Source: Patescibacteria group bacterium
GTDB taxonomy: Bacteria; Patescibacteriota; WWE3; UBA101185; UBA10185
Assembly (NCBI GenBank): GCA_018818485.1
Contig: JAHIRX010000077.1
Span: forward strand, 1-7,219
Length of the DNA stretch: 7,219 nucleotides
Reading direction: 5' to 3'
Made by a program: the position numbers and the translations under genes. This document shows, one piece after another, positions 1 to 5,894 of this stretch; within the stretch, counting starts at the first letter, position 1, and each line of letters opens with the position of its first letter. The notes under the pieces are model-generated. The model was not told the origin of the DNA and did not search any database. It saw nothing but the letters and a program-made list of their open reading frames with translations.

Positions 1-1149
1 ACAGAATTAATGAGACTTCCTAAGCGTGGTAAAGACGGATTAAAGCTAGATGAGTTTAAAACATACTCAATGATATGGAAAAGAGCAGTTGAATCACAGA
101 TGAACCCTGTAGTATATGATCAAACTACTATAGAAGTACTGTCAACCCCTAAAAAGTATCTATTTAAGGTAACAGGCTCTATTGTTAAGTTTGTAGGTTG
201 GTATAAGGTTGGAGAATTTTTAGGTATAACAGAGTCGAATGGGTCTGAAGATGAAAACGGAAATGGAAACGGATCAGGAAAGTTTGGAAGTTTACCTAAA
301 GTATCTGAGGGAGATAAAGTTATTCTCAAAGGTATTACATCTGAACAACACTTCACACAACCTCCAGCAAGATACACAGATGCCTCACTTATTAAAAAAC
401 TTGAAGAACTTGGTATTGGAAGACCTTCAACTTATGCTCCAACTCTTTCAACCATTGAAACAAGAGGATACGTAATAAAAGAGACTAGGTCGTTTGAACC
501 AACTGATGTTGCATTTGTGGTTACAGAATTACTTATGAAACATTTTCCAAATATTATTGACTACAATTTTACAGCAGAGATGGAAGAAGACCTTGATGAT
601 GTTGCCGAAGGTAAGATAAAGTGGGTTCCTCTAATTAGAGAATTTTATACGCCATTTGAAAAAGCTTTAGAAGAAAAAGAGAAAGAACTTCACAAAGCAG
701 ATGTAACTACGCTTGAAGAAACAGACGAAAAGTGCCCAGATTGCGGTAAACATTTAAATGTCAAACTAGGAAAATATGGGAAGTTCTTAACATGTTCTGG
801 GTATCCGGAGTGTAAATTTGCAAAGCCACTTGAAGAGGAAGAAAATGAAGATTTTGGAAAATGTACAGAGTGTGAAGATGGGGTAATGAAGTTAAGACGA
901 GGAAAATTTGGAAAATTTTTAGCATGTACTAACTATCCAAAGTGTAAAACTACAAAACCATATATGGACAAGATTGGTATGAAATGTCCAAAGTGTGAGA
1001 CGGGAGATGTAGTAGTCAAAAAAGCAAAGAAGAGAACTTTCTATGGATGTTCAAATTATCCAGAATGTGACTACTCAAGTTGGAAAAACCCAATGCCTAA
1101 AAAAGCAGAAGATATAAAAAAGAGAGATTATGTTACCTCTTTAATTTAA
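1..1149 (+). CDS. topA: DNA topoisomerase I (type IA), C-terminal part; 5' end outside the window
   Basis: The frame is open from base 1, giving 382 residues of the C-terminal part, so the true start lies upstream; the in-frame ATG at 10 is not the start. Type IA topoisomerases relax negative supercoils through a tyrosine-linked single-strand break. The catalytic Tyr region and the HEAIRPT-type motif are upstream and not visible. Visible here are the core segment with IWKRAVESQMNP (about residues 23-34) and the highly conserved LEELGIGRPSTYAPTLSTIE stretch (about 131-150). Three Cys4 zinc fingers follow, with first cysteines at fragment residues 245, 288 and 329 (733-813, 862-945, 985-1068), each CxxC followed by a C...YP.C pair. 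The tandem fingers bind single-stranded DNA in the family. A short Asn/Gly-rich insert (about 245-285) looks like a flexible loop. A terminator follows the stop. Confidence 0.97.
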   Translation, partial: TELMRLPKRGKDGLKLDEFKTYSMIWKRAVESQMNPVVYDQTTIEVLSTPKKYLFKVTGSIVKFVGWYKVGEFLGITESNGSEDENGNGNGSGKFGSLPKVSEGDKVILKGITSEQHFTQPPARYTDASLIKKLEELGIGRPSTYAPTLSTIETRGYVIKETRSFEPTDVAFVVTELLMKHFPNIIDYNFTAEMEEDLDDVAEGKIKWVPLIREFYTPFEKALEEKEKELHKADVTTLEETDEKCPDCGKHLNVKLGKYGKFLTCSGYPECKFAKPLEEEENEDFGKCTECEDGVMKLRRGKFGKFLACTNYPKCKTTKPYMDKIGMKCPKCETGDVVVKKAKKRTFYGCSNYPECDYSSWKNPMPKKAEDIKKRDYVTSLI

Positions 1150-1180
1150 CTCCAGTTTTTGATATTCTAAGTATATATTT

Positions 1181-1210
1181 AAGGGTATGCCCAGCCGCGT
1201 ATCCTTTTTT
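1181..1210 (+). terminator. Intrinsic terminator after topA
   Basis: A 10-bp stem (1181-1190 with 1197-1206, two G-U pairs) closes a 6-nt loop CCAGCC and runs straight into a T-run (1205-1210). The G-U pairs would be A-C mismatches in an opposite-strand transcript, so the terminator acts on the plus strand. It begins 31 bases after the topA stop and separates topA from tdk. Confidence 0.85.
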
Positions 1211-1240
1211 GTTGGAGTAAACCACATAAATAATAAAATA

Positions 1241-1247
1241 GAAGGAG
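1241..1247 (+). promoter_or_regulatory. Strong Shine-Dalgarno for tdk
   Basis: GAAGGAG ends 6 bases before the ATG at 1254, the ideal spacing, and fixes the tdk start over the internal Met16. It is the only textbook SD placed correctly before a gene in this window; rpsB, tsf, frr, rpsU and ybeY have none. No convincing promoter is visible between the topA terminator and this site. A weak TTGGAG (1212-1217) with TAAAAT (1234-1239) would start transcription inside the SD and is doubtful. Confidence 0.8.
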
Positions 1248-1253
1248 ATAAAA

Positions 1254-1979
1254 ATGAATACTAATGATGCATATAAGATTAGGGTAGACAACCTGGTAAT
1301 GGAAGACGCTGGTTATGAGTGTGCTGATGGTCCTATGTTTTCTGGCAAGACAAAGTGGCTAATTGGCCAGACTGAGGATATGGAGCGTTATGCAGGTTTT
1401 AAATCTATCGTTATAAGACCTGATGCAGATTTCTTGCATAAAAGTGCTCTGGCATCCCATGATGGTGTTAGGCTAACCATCAAACAAGAGTTTATTAGTA
1501 CCACCAATCCAAAGGAAGTGTTAGCTCTGACGGACAAGTATGAGTGTTTCTCTTTTGATGAAGCCCAGTTTTATACGTCCCCAGAGATCGTTGATACGCT
1601 TCAAATGCTAGCGTTCAGTGGAAAAAGAGTTATGGTCGATGTTTTGACCTTCGACTATAGGGGCTTACCCTTCAATCTTTCTTCTCTGATAATCGCATCC
1701 GCGGTAAAAAGGATAAAGTTCGTAGCGATATGTACTGTATGTGGTGCGCAAGCAACAATGACACAACGTCTTGATGAATTGGATAAACCAGTTACCTATG
1801 AAGATGATCTTACTGTTGTTGGAGACGAAAAACAAAGAGAAGACAAAAAGTCCAGTAAAGTACGTAGATACACTGCGCGTTGTAGAAGACACCATGTTTT
1901 GCTAAGTCCTACAGGGGAAAGGGTGATTGCAATGAGAGAGGGAGTTTATGTACCCTTCTCAGGCTACTTTAGCGAATAA
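1254..1979 (+). CDS. tdk: Thymidine kinase, TK1-like (type II)
   Basis: 241 aa. It phosphorylates deoxythymidine to dTMP with ATP, a cytosolic salvage step feeding dTTP. The P-loop is GPMFSGKT (residues 26-33). The Walker B/catalytic segment is FSFDEAQF (99-106), where Glu103 matches the family catalytic base. DYRGLPF (134-140) matches the canonical DFRGxPF. Zinc ligands are CTVC (160-163), followed by GAQATMTQR, then CRRHH (210-214), with Tyr206 at the usual thymidine-contact position. It differs from typical family members (about 190-200 aa) by roughly 20 extra N-terminal residues and a charged insert of about 12 residues (193-205) between the VVGDEK segment and the Tyr. The gene stands alone between two terminators. 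Sampled lines run about 37-47% GC, against about 32-35% in topA and rpsB. With its strong SD this could indicate acquisition from a phage or another bacterium, though that is inference. Confidence 0.93.
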   Translation: MNTNDAYKIRVDNLVMEDAGYECADGPMFSGKTKWLIGQTEDMERYAGFKSIVIRPDADFLHKSALASHDGVRLTIKQEFISTTNPKEVLALTDKYECFSFDEAQFYTSPEIVDTLQMLAFSGKRVMVDVLTFDYRGLPFNLSSLIIASAVKRIKFVAICTVCGAQATMTQRLDELDKPVTYEDDLTVVGDEKQREDKKSSKVRRYTARCRRHHVLLSPTGERVIAMREGVYVPFSGYFSE

Positions 1980-1995
1980 AGTAAGTCAAAAAAAT

Positions 1996-2030
1996 AGATC
2001 AGTTTTACCACAATGAAACTGATCTTTTTT
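1996..2030 (+). terminator. Intrinsic terminator after tdk
   Basis: A perfect 10-bp inverted repeat, AGATCAGTTT (1996-2005) and AAACTGATCT (2016-2025), encloses a 10-nt loop and is followed by TTTTT. An A-run precedes the stem, so it could also terminate in the opposite direction. It begins 16 bases after the tdk stop. Confidence 0.9.
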
Positions 2031-2047
2031 ATTTTGACAGATGAAAA

Positions 2048-2129
2048 GAGCGCCCATGTTCAAGATGAATCTCGGAGGCAGTGTCTAAATGTAATGCCTT
2101 AACGTAGTTTCTTAAGTACAAGTGCGCTC
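2048..2129 (+). ncRNA. Candidate multi-branch structured RNA, unclassified
   Basis: GAGCGC (2048-2053) and GCGCTC (2124-2129) form a GC-rich closing stem around about 70 nt. Inside are GAGGCA (2075-2080) with TGCCTT (2095-2100), a 6-bp hairpin with one G-U pair and a 14-nt loop, and a small GTTC/GAAT hairpin (2058-2061 with 2067-2070). The G-U pairs favour plus-strand RNA. No known RNA family was recognised, and no clear promoter is visible upstream. Confidence 0.35.
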
Positions 2130-2146
2130 GTATGGTTAATATATTT

Positions 2147-2210
2147 AAAGGTTTTCCGTGGGGGCAGCTATACTTTTTGTTCCCTAATTTTGGGAATCCC
2201 CGTAACCTTT
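2147..2210 (+). ncRNA. Candidate long stepped hairpin, unclassified
   Basis: Three nested helices form a single stem-loop. AAAGGTT (2147-2153) pairs with AACCTTT (2204-2210). GTGGGG (2158-2163) pairs with CCCCGT (2198-2203) through two G-U pairs. GTTCCC (2179-2184) pairs with GGGAAT (2192-2197) around a 7-nt loop. A 15-nt bulge (2164-2178) separates the inner helices. The G-U pairs fit plus-strand RNA and would be A-C mismatches on the minus strand. It is too interrupted to be a terminator and lacks an adjacent T-run. It may be part of the same RNA as 2048-2129 or of the rpsB leader. Confidence 0.35.
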
Positions 2211-2322
2211 TCTAACCTATAATAAAACTATCAAACTTATAGTATGTTGTCAATAGTTTAATTTACAATTCCAAGATCTTGCTAAACATATCTTGTTGTG
2301 ATAATTTACCTATGTTCTGGAA

Positions 2323-2388
2323 TCTCTCTCCCGGTGAAGGGCTCCAGTGAGAAACTAAGCTGATTTAGTTTCAAGACTAAAAGAGGGA
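2323..2388 (+). promoter_or_regulatory. Candidate structured leader element upstream of rpsB
   Basis: UCUCUC (2323-2328) pairs with GAGGGA (2383-2388), with one U-G, to close a junction of hairpins. These are CCC-GGUGAA-GGG (2330-2341), CUC-CAGU-GAG (2342-2351) and a perfect 8-bp GAAACUAA/UUAGUUUC hairpin (2351-2372); the last two share one G. It ends 67 bases before the rpsB ATG. rpsB-tsf operons are autoregulated by S2 through the 5' leader in gammaproteobacteria, so an analogous role is plausible here, but this structure matches no leader known to me. Confidence 0.4.
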
Positions 2389-2455
2389 AATCTGTTTCGT
2401 ACTCGTTACATATTTTCCTATCAAAAAATTAGTTTAAATATATTAGTAAATCATT

Positions 2456-3367
2456 ATGAGTAAATATAAGATACCTACAATTAAAAATATGATAGAGGCG
2501 GGAGTTCACTTTGGACACCAGGTTAAAAGATGGAATCCAAGAATGGAAAAGTATATTTATACAGTTAACAAAGGTGTTCATATTATTGATCTAGAGCAGA
2601 CCGAAGAGCTGTTAGGAAAAGCTTGTGAGTTTCTATTTAACGAAGCAAGCAAGGGAAATACTATTGTATTTGTAGGTACAAAAAGACAATCGAAAGAAAT
2701 TATTGAGAAAGAAGCAAAAAGATGTGGAGCAATGTATGTTACGGAGAGGTGGGTTGGCGGAACGATTACTAACCTAGAGACAATAAGAAAAAATATCGAT
2801 AAACTTCTAGACTTTCTTAAGGGTAGAGAAGAAGGTACATACGCAAAAAGAACTAAGAAAGAAAGACTTCTAATAGATAGAGAAATTGAAAAGCTTGAAA
2901 AGGCTTATGGTGGAATAGTTAATATGAAAAAAGAACCAAACGTACTCTTTGTTATTGATCCTAAAAGAGAAAAAACGGCTATCAGAGAAGCAAATAGAGC
3001 AGGAATTCCTGTCATTTCTTTGATAGATACTAATGCAAATCCAGAGGGTGTTAGTTATCCAATTCCTGGGAATGATGATGCAATAAAGTCAGCGGGTTTA
3101 ATAGTTAAGGCTATAGCTGATTCTATTGAAGAAGGGTACAAAGAATATGGAAAGAAAAAGGACAAGAAAGAAGAAGAGAAAAAAGACTCTGAACAAATAA
3201 TAATCGGGAGTGAAAAGGAAAAGATAATTGAAAAAGAAATCAAGTCTGTAGAGAAGGTTATAGAAGAGAAAGCTGAGAAAAAAGTAACTGTGAAGGACGG
3301 TAAAGAAGAAAAGGTTGAAGAAAAACCTTCCAAGAAGGACACAAAAAAGGCTAAAATTAAAAAGTAA
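2456..3367 (+). CDS. rpsB: Small ribosomal subunit protein S2 (uS2) with long Lys/Glu-rich C-terminal tail
   Basis: 303 aa. S2 binds the 30S subunit between head and body and is needed for S1 docking in many bacteria. Family signatures are AGVHFGHQVKRWNPRM (residues 15-30), WVGGTITN and DTNANPEGVSYPIPGNDDA near the end of the S2 fold. The usual fold ends near residue 232. The last 71 residues (233-303) hold 26 Lys and 16 Glu with scattered hydrophobics, probably a disordered or coiled-coil extension. The ATG is chosen because the N-terminus aligns with the family. There is no SD. A TATATT at 2439-2444 could be a -10 giving a very short leader, which would compete with the idea of a long structured leader. 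The stop is 2 bases before tsf. Confidence 0.97.
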   Translation: MSKYKIPTIKNMIEAGVHFGHQVKRWNPRMEKYIYTVNKGVHIIDLEQTEELLGKACEFLFNEASKGNTIVFVGTKRQSKEIIEKEAKRCGAMYVTERWVGGTITNLETIRKNIDKLLDFLKGREEGTYAKRTKKERLLIDREIEKLEKAYGGIVNMKKEPNVLFVIDPKREKTAIREANRAGIPVISLIDTNANPEGVSYPIPGNDDAIKSAGLIVKAIADSIEEGYKEYGKKKDKKEEEKKDSEQIIIGSEKEKIIEKEIKSVEKVIEEKAEKKVTVKDGKEEKVEEKPSKKDTKKAKIKK

Positions 3368-3369
3368 TT

Positions 3370-3822
3370 ATGACAATAGACGTTAAAAAGATTAAAAAAC
3401 TTAAAGAAGAAACAGGAGCTGGTGTTTTAGAAGTTAAGAAAATGCTTGAAGAGTGTGATGGGGATATTGACAAGGCAAAAGAAGGGCTTATGAAGAGGGC
3501 TTCTGAGAAAGCCTCTAAAAAAGCAGATCGTGATGCTGGAGACGGCCTAGTTTACTCATATATTCACAATGGTGGTAAGGTAGGAAGCATGGTATTAGTT
3601 GCATGCGAGACAGATTTTGTTGCAAAGACTGATGATTTCAAAAAACTTTGTAATGAAGTAGCAATGCAGGTTTGTACAGAAGATTTTAATGATGTTAAAG
3701 AACTTTTAGAGTCTGATTATATTAGAGATCCAAGTAAGACTATTTTGGATTTGGTTAACGAAGCAACAGCTAAATTAGGTGAAAAGATAGAGATTAAAGA
3801 TTTTTACAAGCTTTCAGTTTAA
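3370..3822 (+). CDS. tsf: Elongation factor Ts, minimal form
   Basis: 150 aa. EF-Ts is the guanine nucleotide exchange factor that recycles EF-Tu-GDP. The N-terminal UBA-like domain covers about residues 5-45, including ETGAGVLEVKKML. A core segment follows with VACETDFVAKTDDF, carrying the TDFVAK motif that contacts EF-Tu. The C-terminus is a short DPSKTILDLVNEATAKLGE segment and a final strand. E. coli EF-Ts is about 283 aa and Thermus about 196, so this keeps one core subdomain and trims even that. The reading frame is clean and ends in a family-like segment, so it looks like natural reduction rather than a frameshift. It starts 2 bases after the rpsB stop with no SD, so translational coupling is likely. 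Confidence 0.95.
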   Translation: MTIDVKKIKKLKEETGAGVLEVKKMLEECDGDIDKAKEGLMKRASEKASKKADRDAGDGLVYSYIHNGGKVGSMVLVACETDFVAKTDDFKKLCNEVAMQVCTEDFNDVKELLESDYIRDPSKTILDLVNEATAKLGEKIEIKDFYKLSV

Positions 3823-3827
3823 AAGTT

Positions 3828-3836
3828 TGTTATATT
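3828..3836 (+). promoter_or_regulatory. Possible extended -10 promoter giving leaderless frr mRNA
   Basis: TGTTATATT matches the extended -10 form TGnTATAAT with one mismatch and ends 6 bases before the frr ATG at 3843. Transcription starting about 7 bases downstream would begin at the ATG itself. There is no SD before frr. AT-rich gaps produce such matches by chance, so this is tentative. Confidence 0.35.
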
Positions 3837-3842
3837 CAATTT

Positions 3843-4394
3843 ATGGATACAAGTGAACTTAAGAATAGATTTTCCAAATCTGTGGACTACTTAAAATCTG
3901 AGCTTTCTCAGATAAAAACTGGTAGGGCCTCTCCCCAAATGATTTCTGATATTTCTGTTGAAGTGTATGAAGGAACTAGTGTGACTATTAAAGAGGTTGG
4001 TACTATATCTGTTGTAGATCCTCATACCTTAGTTGTTGTTCCCTGGGACAAAAATGTTGTATCAAAGATTGCAAAAGGAATAAGAGAATCTGATGTTGGA
4101 GTTTCGGCGGCGGAGGAAGTAGATAAGGTACGAGTTATTATCCCATCATTAACTGAAGAACGAAGATCTGAGTATGCAAAGCAAGTATTAAAAGAGGTGG
4201 AAGATTGTAAGAGTAGTATTAGAAATATTAGACAGGATGCTATGAAAGATATTGATAAAGATTTTGATAACAAGGCGATTAGTGAGGATGAAAAATTTAG
4301 GAAAAAAGATGAGGTAGAAGATGTTGTTAAGGAGTATGTTGGTATGGCGGAGACTACAGGAGAAGCTAAAAGGAAGGAAATAATGACAGTTTAA
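3843..4394 (+). CDS. frr: Ribosome recycling factor
   Basis: 183 aa, normal length for the family (about 185). With EF-G it splits post-termination ribosomes. Recognisable segments are SELSQIKTGRASPQM near residues 18-32 (start of the long helix bundle and hinge), the PHTLVVVPWDKNVV segment of domain II, and IIPSLTEERRSEYAKQV followed by SIRNIRQDA, a highly conserved part of the helical domain I. It lies 20 bases after tsf. In many bacteria pyrH sits between tsf and frr; here there is no room for it. The stop is followed by one base and then the rseP ATG (TAAGATG), suggesting coupling. Confidence 0.97.
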   Translation: MDTSELKNRFSKSVDYLKSELSQIKTGRASPQMISDISVEVYEGTSVTIKEVGTISVVDPHTLVVVPWDKNVVSKIAKGIRESDVGVSAAEEVDKVRVIIPSLTEERRSEYAKQVLKEVEDCKSSIRNIRQDAMKDIDKDFDNKAISEDEKFRKKDEVEDVVKEYVGMAETTGEAKRKEIMTV

Positions 4395-4395
4395 G

Positions 4396-5535
4396 ATGAG
4401 TATTGTTGTTTTTATCCTTATACTTTCAGGTCTTGTGATAATTCATGAGTTTGGTCATTTTATTGTATCTAAGTTAAATGGAATTACAGTTGAGGAGTTT
4501 GGACTTGGGTATCCCCCAAAAATATTTGGGAAGAAATTTGGTGATACTCTTTACTCCATTAATCTTTTACCTTTTGGTGGTTTTGTGAAGATTGCTGGAT
4601 CAGATATAGAAGATGAAGAAGATGAAGCAATGTACCTTCACGACCCAAAGAGCTTTGTGAATAAAACAGCATGGCAAAAAGCCAAGGTAATTGGAGCCGG
4701 CGCTTTTATGAATTTGATTCTTGCCATTGTTCTTTTTTATATCTTTTTAGGATTTAATAATTTTAGGTCTTTCAATATTCCCATGTTTTTTGACCACGAT
4801 TTTAAGCTTGGTTTACCAAACTATATAGACACAGTGGTATTTGATATGAGTGAAGATTCCGGAGCACTTAAAGCTGGAATTGAGGCAGGTGAGGCAATTG
4901 TGGAGATAGACGGTAGACAGGTTTTAAACATTGATGACGTGAGAAACGCTGTTTCCGGAAAGATTGGTCAGGAAGTGGAGCTAAAGTTATTGGATATTAA
5001 AGATAGATCTTACGATAAGCTCAGGATGGTAAAAGTTATTCCGACAGTTGGCGATGATGGAGACGCAGTTCTTGGAGTTTATTTGGGAAGTTCCGTTTCA
5101 ATCTCATACAACTCTAGCCCTGGTCAAAGAGTACTGTCTGGGCCTATGCATGCATATAATATGCTTTCGTACTCCTTAAGTACCCTAAGTAAAATTATTG
5201 GTGTATCTGTTGAGACAAGAGATATATCTCCAGTTTCTCAGAGTGTAGCCGGACCAATTGGTATCTATAACGTGTTTGATAGTGTTGTTAAGTATGGGGG
5301 TTCAAAAGTAGTGCTAGGTCTTATTGATACGGTAGCTTTAGTATCTCTAGGTTTTGCGATAACAAACATTTTGCCGTTTCCTGCACTTGATGGAGGAAGA
5401 CTAGTATTTATTGCTATAGAGGGTTTAACTAAACGTAAAGTTAGTTCTAGAATCGAAGCTAATATTCATAAAGTAGGAATGATGCTTCTTTTAGCACTAG
5501 TAGTTTTAATTACAGTTAAAGATATCTTCAGATAG
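4396..5535 (+). CDS. rseP: RseP-type site-2 intramembrane zinc metalloprotease with PDZ domain
   Basis: 379 aa. Family members cleave transmembrane segments such as anti-sigma factors and leftover signal peptides in the membrane. The first membrane segment contains the zinc motif HEFGH (residues 17-21). The second spans about 98-120 (GAGAFMNLILAIVLFYIF). A single PDZ-like domain lies around 138-225, with GALKAGIEAGEAIVEIDG. The distal motif NILPFPALDGGRL follows, with Asp332 as the third zinc ligand in a membrane segment from about 305, and a last helix at about 359-375. E. coli RseP has two PDZ domains and about 450 aa; one PDZ and about 350-380 aa is common elsewhere. It starts one base after the frr stop. 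An SD-like AGGAAGG (4371-4377) is too distant to serve well. It is probably the last gene of the rpsB operon. The substrate is unknown. Confidence 0.95.
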   Translation: MSIVVFILILSGLVIIHEFGHFIVSKLNGITVEEFGLGYPPKIFGKKFGDTLYSINLLPFGGFVKIAGSDIEDEEDEAMYLHDPKSFVNKTAWQKAKVIGAGAFMNLILAIVLFYIFLGFNNFRSFNIPMFFDHDFKLGLPNYIDTVVFDMSEDSGALKAGIEAGEAIVEIDGRQVLNIDDVRNAVSGKIGQEVELKLLDIKDRSYDKLRMVKVIPTVGDDGDAVLGVYLGSSVSISYNSSPGQRVLSGPMHAYNMLSYSLSTLSKIIGVSVETRDISPVSQSVAGPIGIYNVFDSVVKYGGSKVVLGLIDTVALVSLGFAITNILPFPALDGGRLVFIAIEGLTKRKVSSRIEANIHKVGMMLLLALVVLITVKDIFR

Positions 5536-5573
5536 AATCCTTTTATATCAATAAAAAGTCGAAACAAATATTT

Positions 5574-5620
5574 ACCCAGTATCTCAATCAAAGATAAGTA
5601 GTAAAAGTTTGGGTTTTTTT
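5574..5620 (+). terminator. Probable intrinsic terminator of the rpsB-tsf-frr-rseP operon
   Basis: ACCCA (5574-5578) pairs with TGGGT (5610-5614) and runs into a 7-base T-run (5614-5620). A small TATCT/AGATA hairpin (5580-5584 with 5592-5596) fills part of the loop. The outer stem is short and the loop long, so it is weaker than the two terminators around tdk. Its position, 38 bases after the rseP stop and before a new promoter, supports the call. Confidence 0.6.
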
Positions 5621-5661
5621 AATAATTGTGTGTATACTTAGTTAGTATTTTGAAAATATTT

Positions 5662-5670
5662 TGATATAAT
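5662..5670 (+). promoter_or_regulatory. Extended -10 promoter for the rpsU operon
   Basis: TGATATAAT is a perfect extended -10 (TGnTATAAT). The -35 position carries only a weak TTAGTA (5642-5647, 17-base spacer), as is usual for extended -10 promoters. The predicted start is near G5677, which coincides with the first base of the leader's closing stem, an independent sign that the call is right. It would drive rpsU-yqeY-ybeY-pth with a leader of about 220 nt. Confidence 0.7.
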
Positions 5671-5676
5671 CTTTAA

Positions 5677-5784
5677 GGCCTGTACGTCAAACACTGATAC
5701 AGCAGTTGAAGTGGTGTTATACATTATCGGTCGTCAGAGTAGACTGACAATATATTTAGAATTAACAATAGGTAGTACAAGGCT
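5677..5784 (+). ncRNA. Candidate structured domain at the 5' end of the rpsU leader
   Basis: GCCUGUAC (5678-5685) pairs with GUACA-A-GGC (5775-5783, one bulged A), with a further G5677-U5784 pair. This closes a domain of about 108 nt that begins at the predicted transcription start. Inside are a AACAC/GUGUU hairpin (5690-5694 with 5714-5718) and a GUCAG/CUGAC hairpin around 5733-5747, the latter competing with UCGGUC/GACUGA. No known riboswitch or small-RNA family was recognised. It could be a cis-acting leader domain or an independent RNA; no T-run terminator follows it closely. Confidence 0.4.
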
Positions 5785-5816
5785 CTTATTTGTTGTAGTT
5801 AAGGTTTTATTTTAAG

Positions 5817-5890
5817 TTTGGAGGTGTTTTTGAAACTCATCCAAATATGATGAGTATCAAACTAATATCTCAAGTGATAATTGGTTTGAT
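5817..5890 (+). promoter_or_regulatory. Switch-like hairpins and isolated SD just upstream of rpsU
   Basis: ACTCATC (5835-5841) and GATGAGT (5849-5855) form a perfect 7-bp hairpin. It abuts an 11-bp stem, ATCAAACTAAT (5856-5866) with ATTGGTTTGAT (5880-5890), with one U-G pair, so the two could stack. An alternative stem, TTTGGA (5817-5822) with TCCAAA (5840-5845), excludes the first hairpin and would mask the SD GGAGGTG (5820-5826). The last stem ends 8 bases before the rpsU ATG. This layout is what a two-state regulatory leader would look like; the function is inferred. Confidence 0.5.
5830..5850 (+). other. Possible 6-codon leader peptide in the rpsU leader
   Basis: A TTG placed 3 bases after the strong SD GGAGGTG (5820-5826) opens a 6-codon frame, MKLIQI, ending in TGA (5848-5850). 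That stop overlaps an ATG at 5847, which opens the next tiny frame. Support is only the SD and its spacing; frames this short occur by chance. Confidence 0.25.
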
Positions 5891-5894
5891 GTAA
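5847..5894 (+). other. Possible 15-codon hydrophobic leader peptide before rpsU
   Basis: An ATGA overlap with the preceding tiny frame opens a 15-codon frame, MMSIKLISQVIIGLM, with its stop at 5892-5894, four bases before the rpsU ATG. It could couple initiation from the upstream SD to rpsU. The frame has no own SD and no homologue known to me. Confidence 0.25.

Larger units (their letters stand above)
2031..2455 (+). other. Long intergenic region, tdk to rpsB, rich in inverted repeats
   Basis: No convincing protein gene lies here on either strand. The longest plus-strand frame noted by eye near its start (2041-2088, 15 codons) has no SD or family resemblance. No tRNA T-arm and no tmRNA, RNase P or SRP RNA signature was recognised. 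It contains three structured segments listed separately (2048-2129, 2147-2210, 2323-2388). It also has smaller inverted repeats: CTATAA/TTATAG (2217-2222 with 2237-2242) and CAAGAT/ATCTTG (2272-2277 with 2290-2295). A TATAAT at 2218-2223 has no good -35 and sits in one of these repeats. A TTGACA at 2034-2039 has no good -10. The region probably holds the rpsB promoter and leader, possibly with a separate small RNA. Confidence 0.7.

Noticed and set aside
120..377. Minus-strand frame of 85 codons inside topA
   Set aside because: It is antisense to a conserved topoisomerase segment, has no SD and resembles no family.
2056..2074. GTTCAAGATGAAT as a tRNA T-arm
   Set aside because: There is no T-stem complementarity, acceptor stem or anticodon arm around it.
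2041..2088. 15-codon plus-strand frame starting just after TTGACAG
   Set aside because: It has no SD, no conservation evidence and overlaps a candidate RNA stem.
2218..2223. TATAAT as the rpsB promoter
   Set aside because: There is no -35 or extended -10, and it lies within a CTATAA/TTATAG inverted repeat. It is not excluded but too weak to annotate.
2248..2253. Minus-strand TTGACA with a possible promoter reading toward tdk
   Set aside because: The 17-base spacer leads to TAGTTT, a poor -10, and the hairpins downstream pair better as plus-strand RNA.
3055..3342. Minus-strand frame of 95 codons, Ser/Phe-rich
   Set aside because: It is the shadow of the Lys/Glu-rich rpsB tail; its Ser/Phe composition simply mirrors the coding strand.
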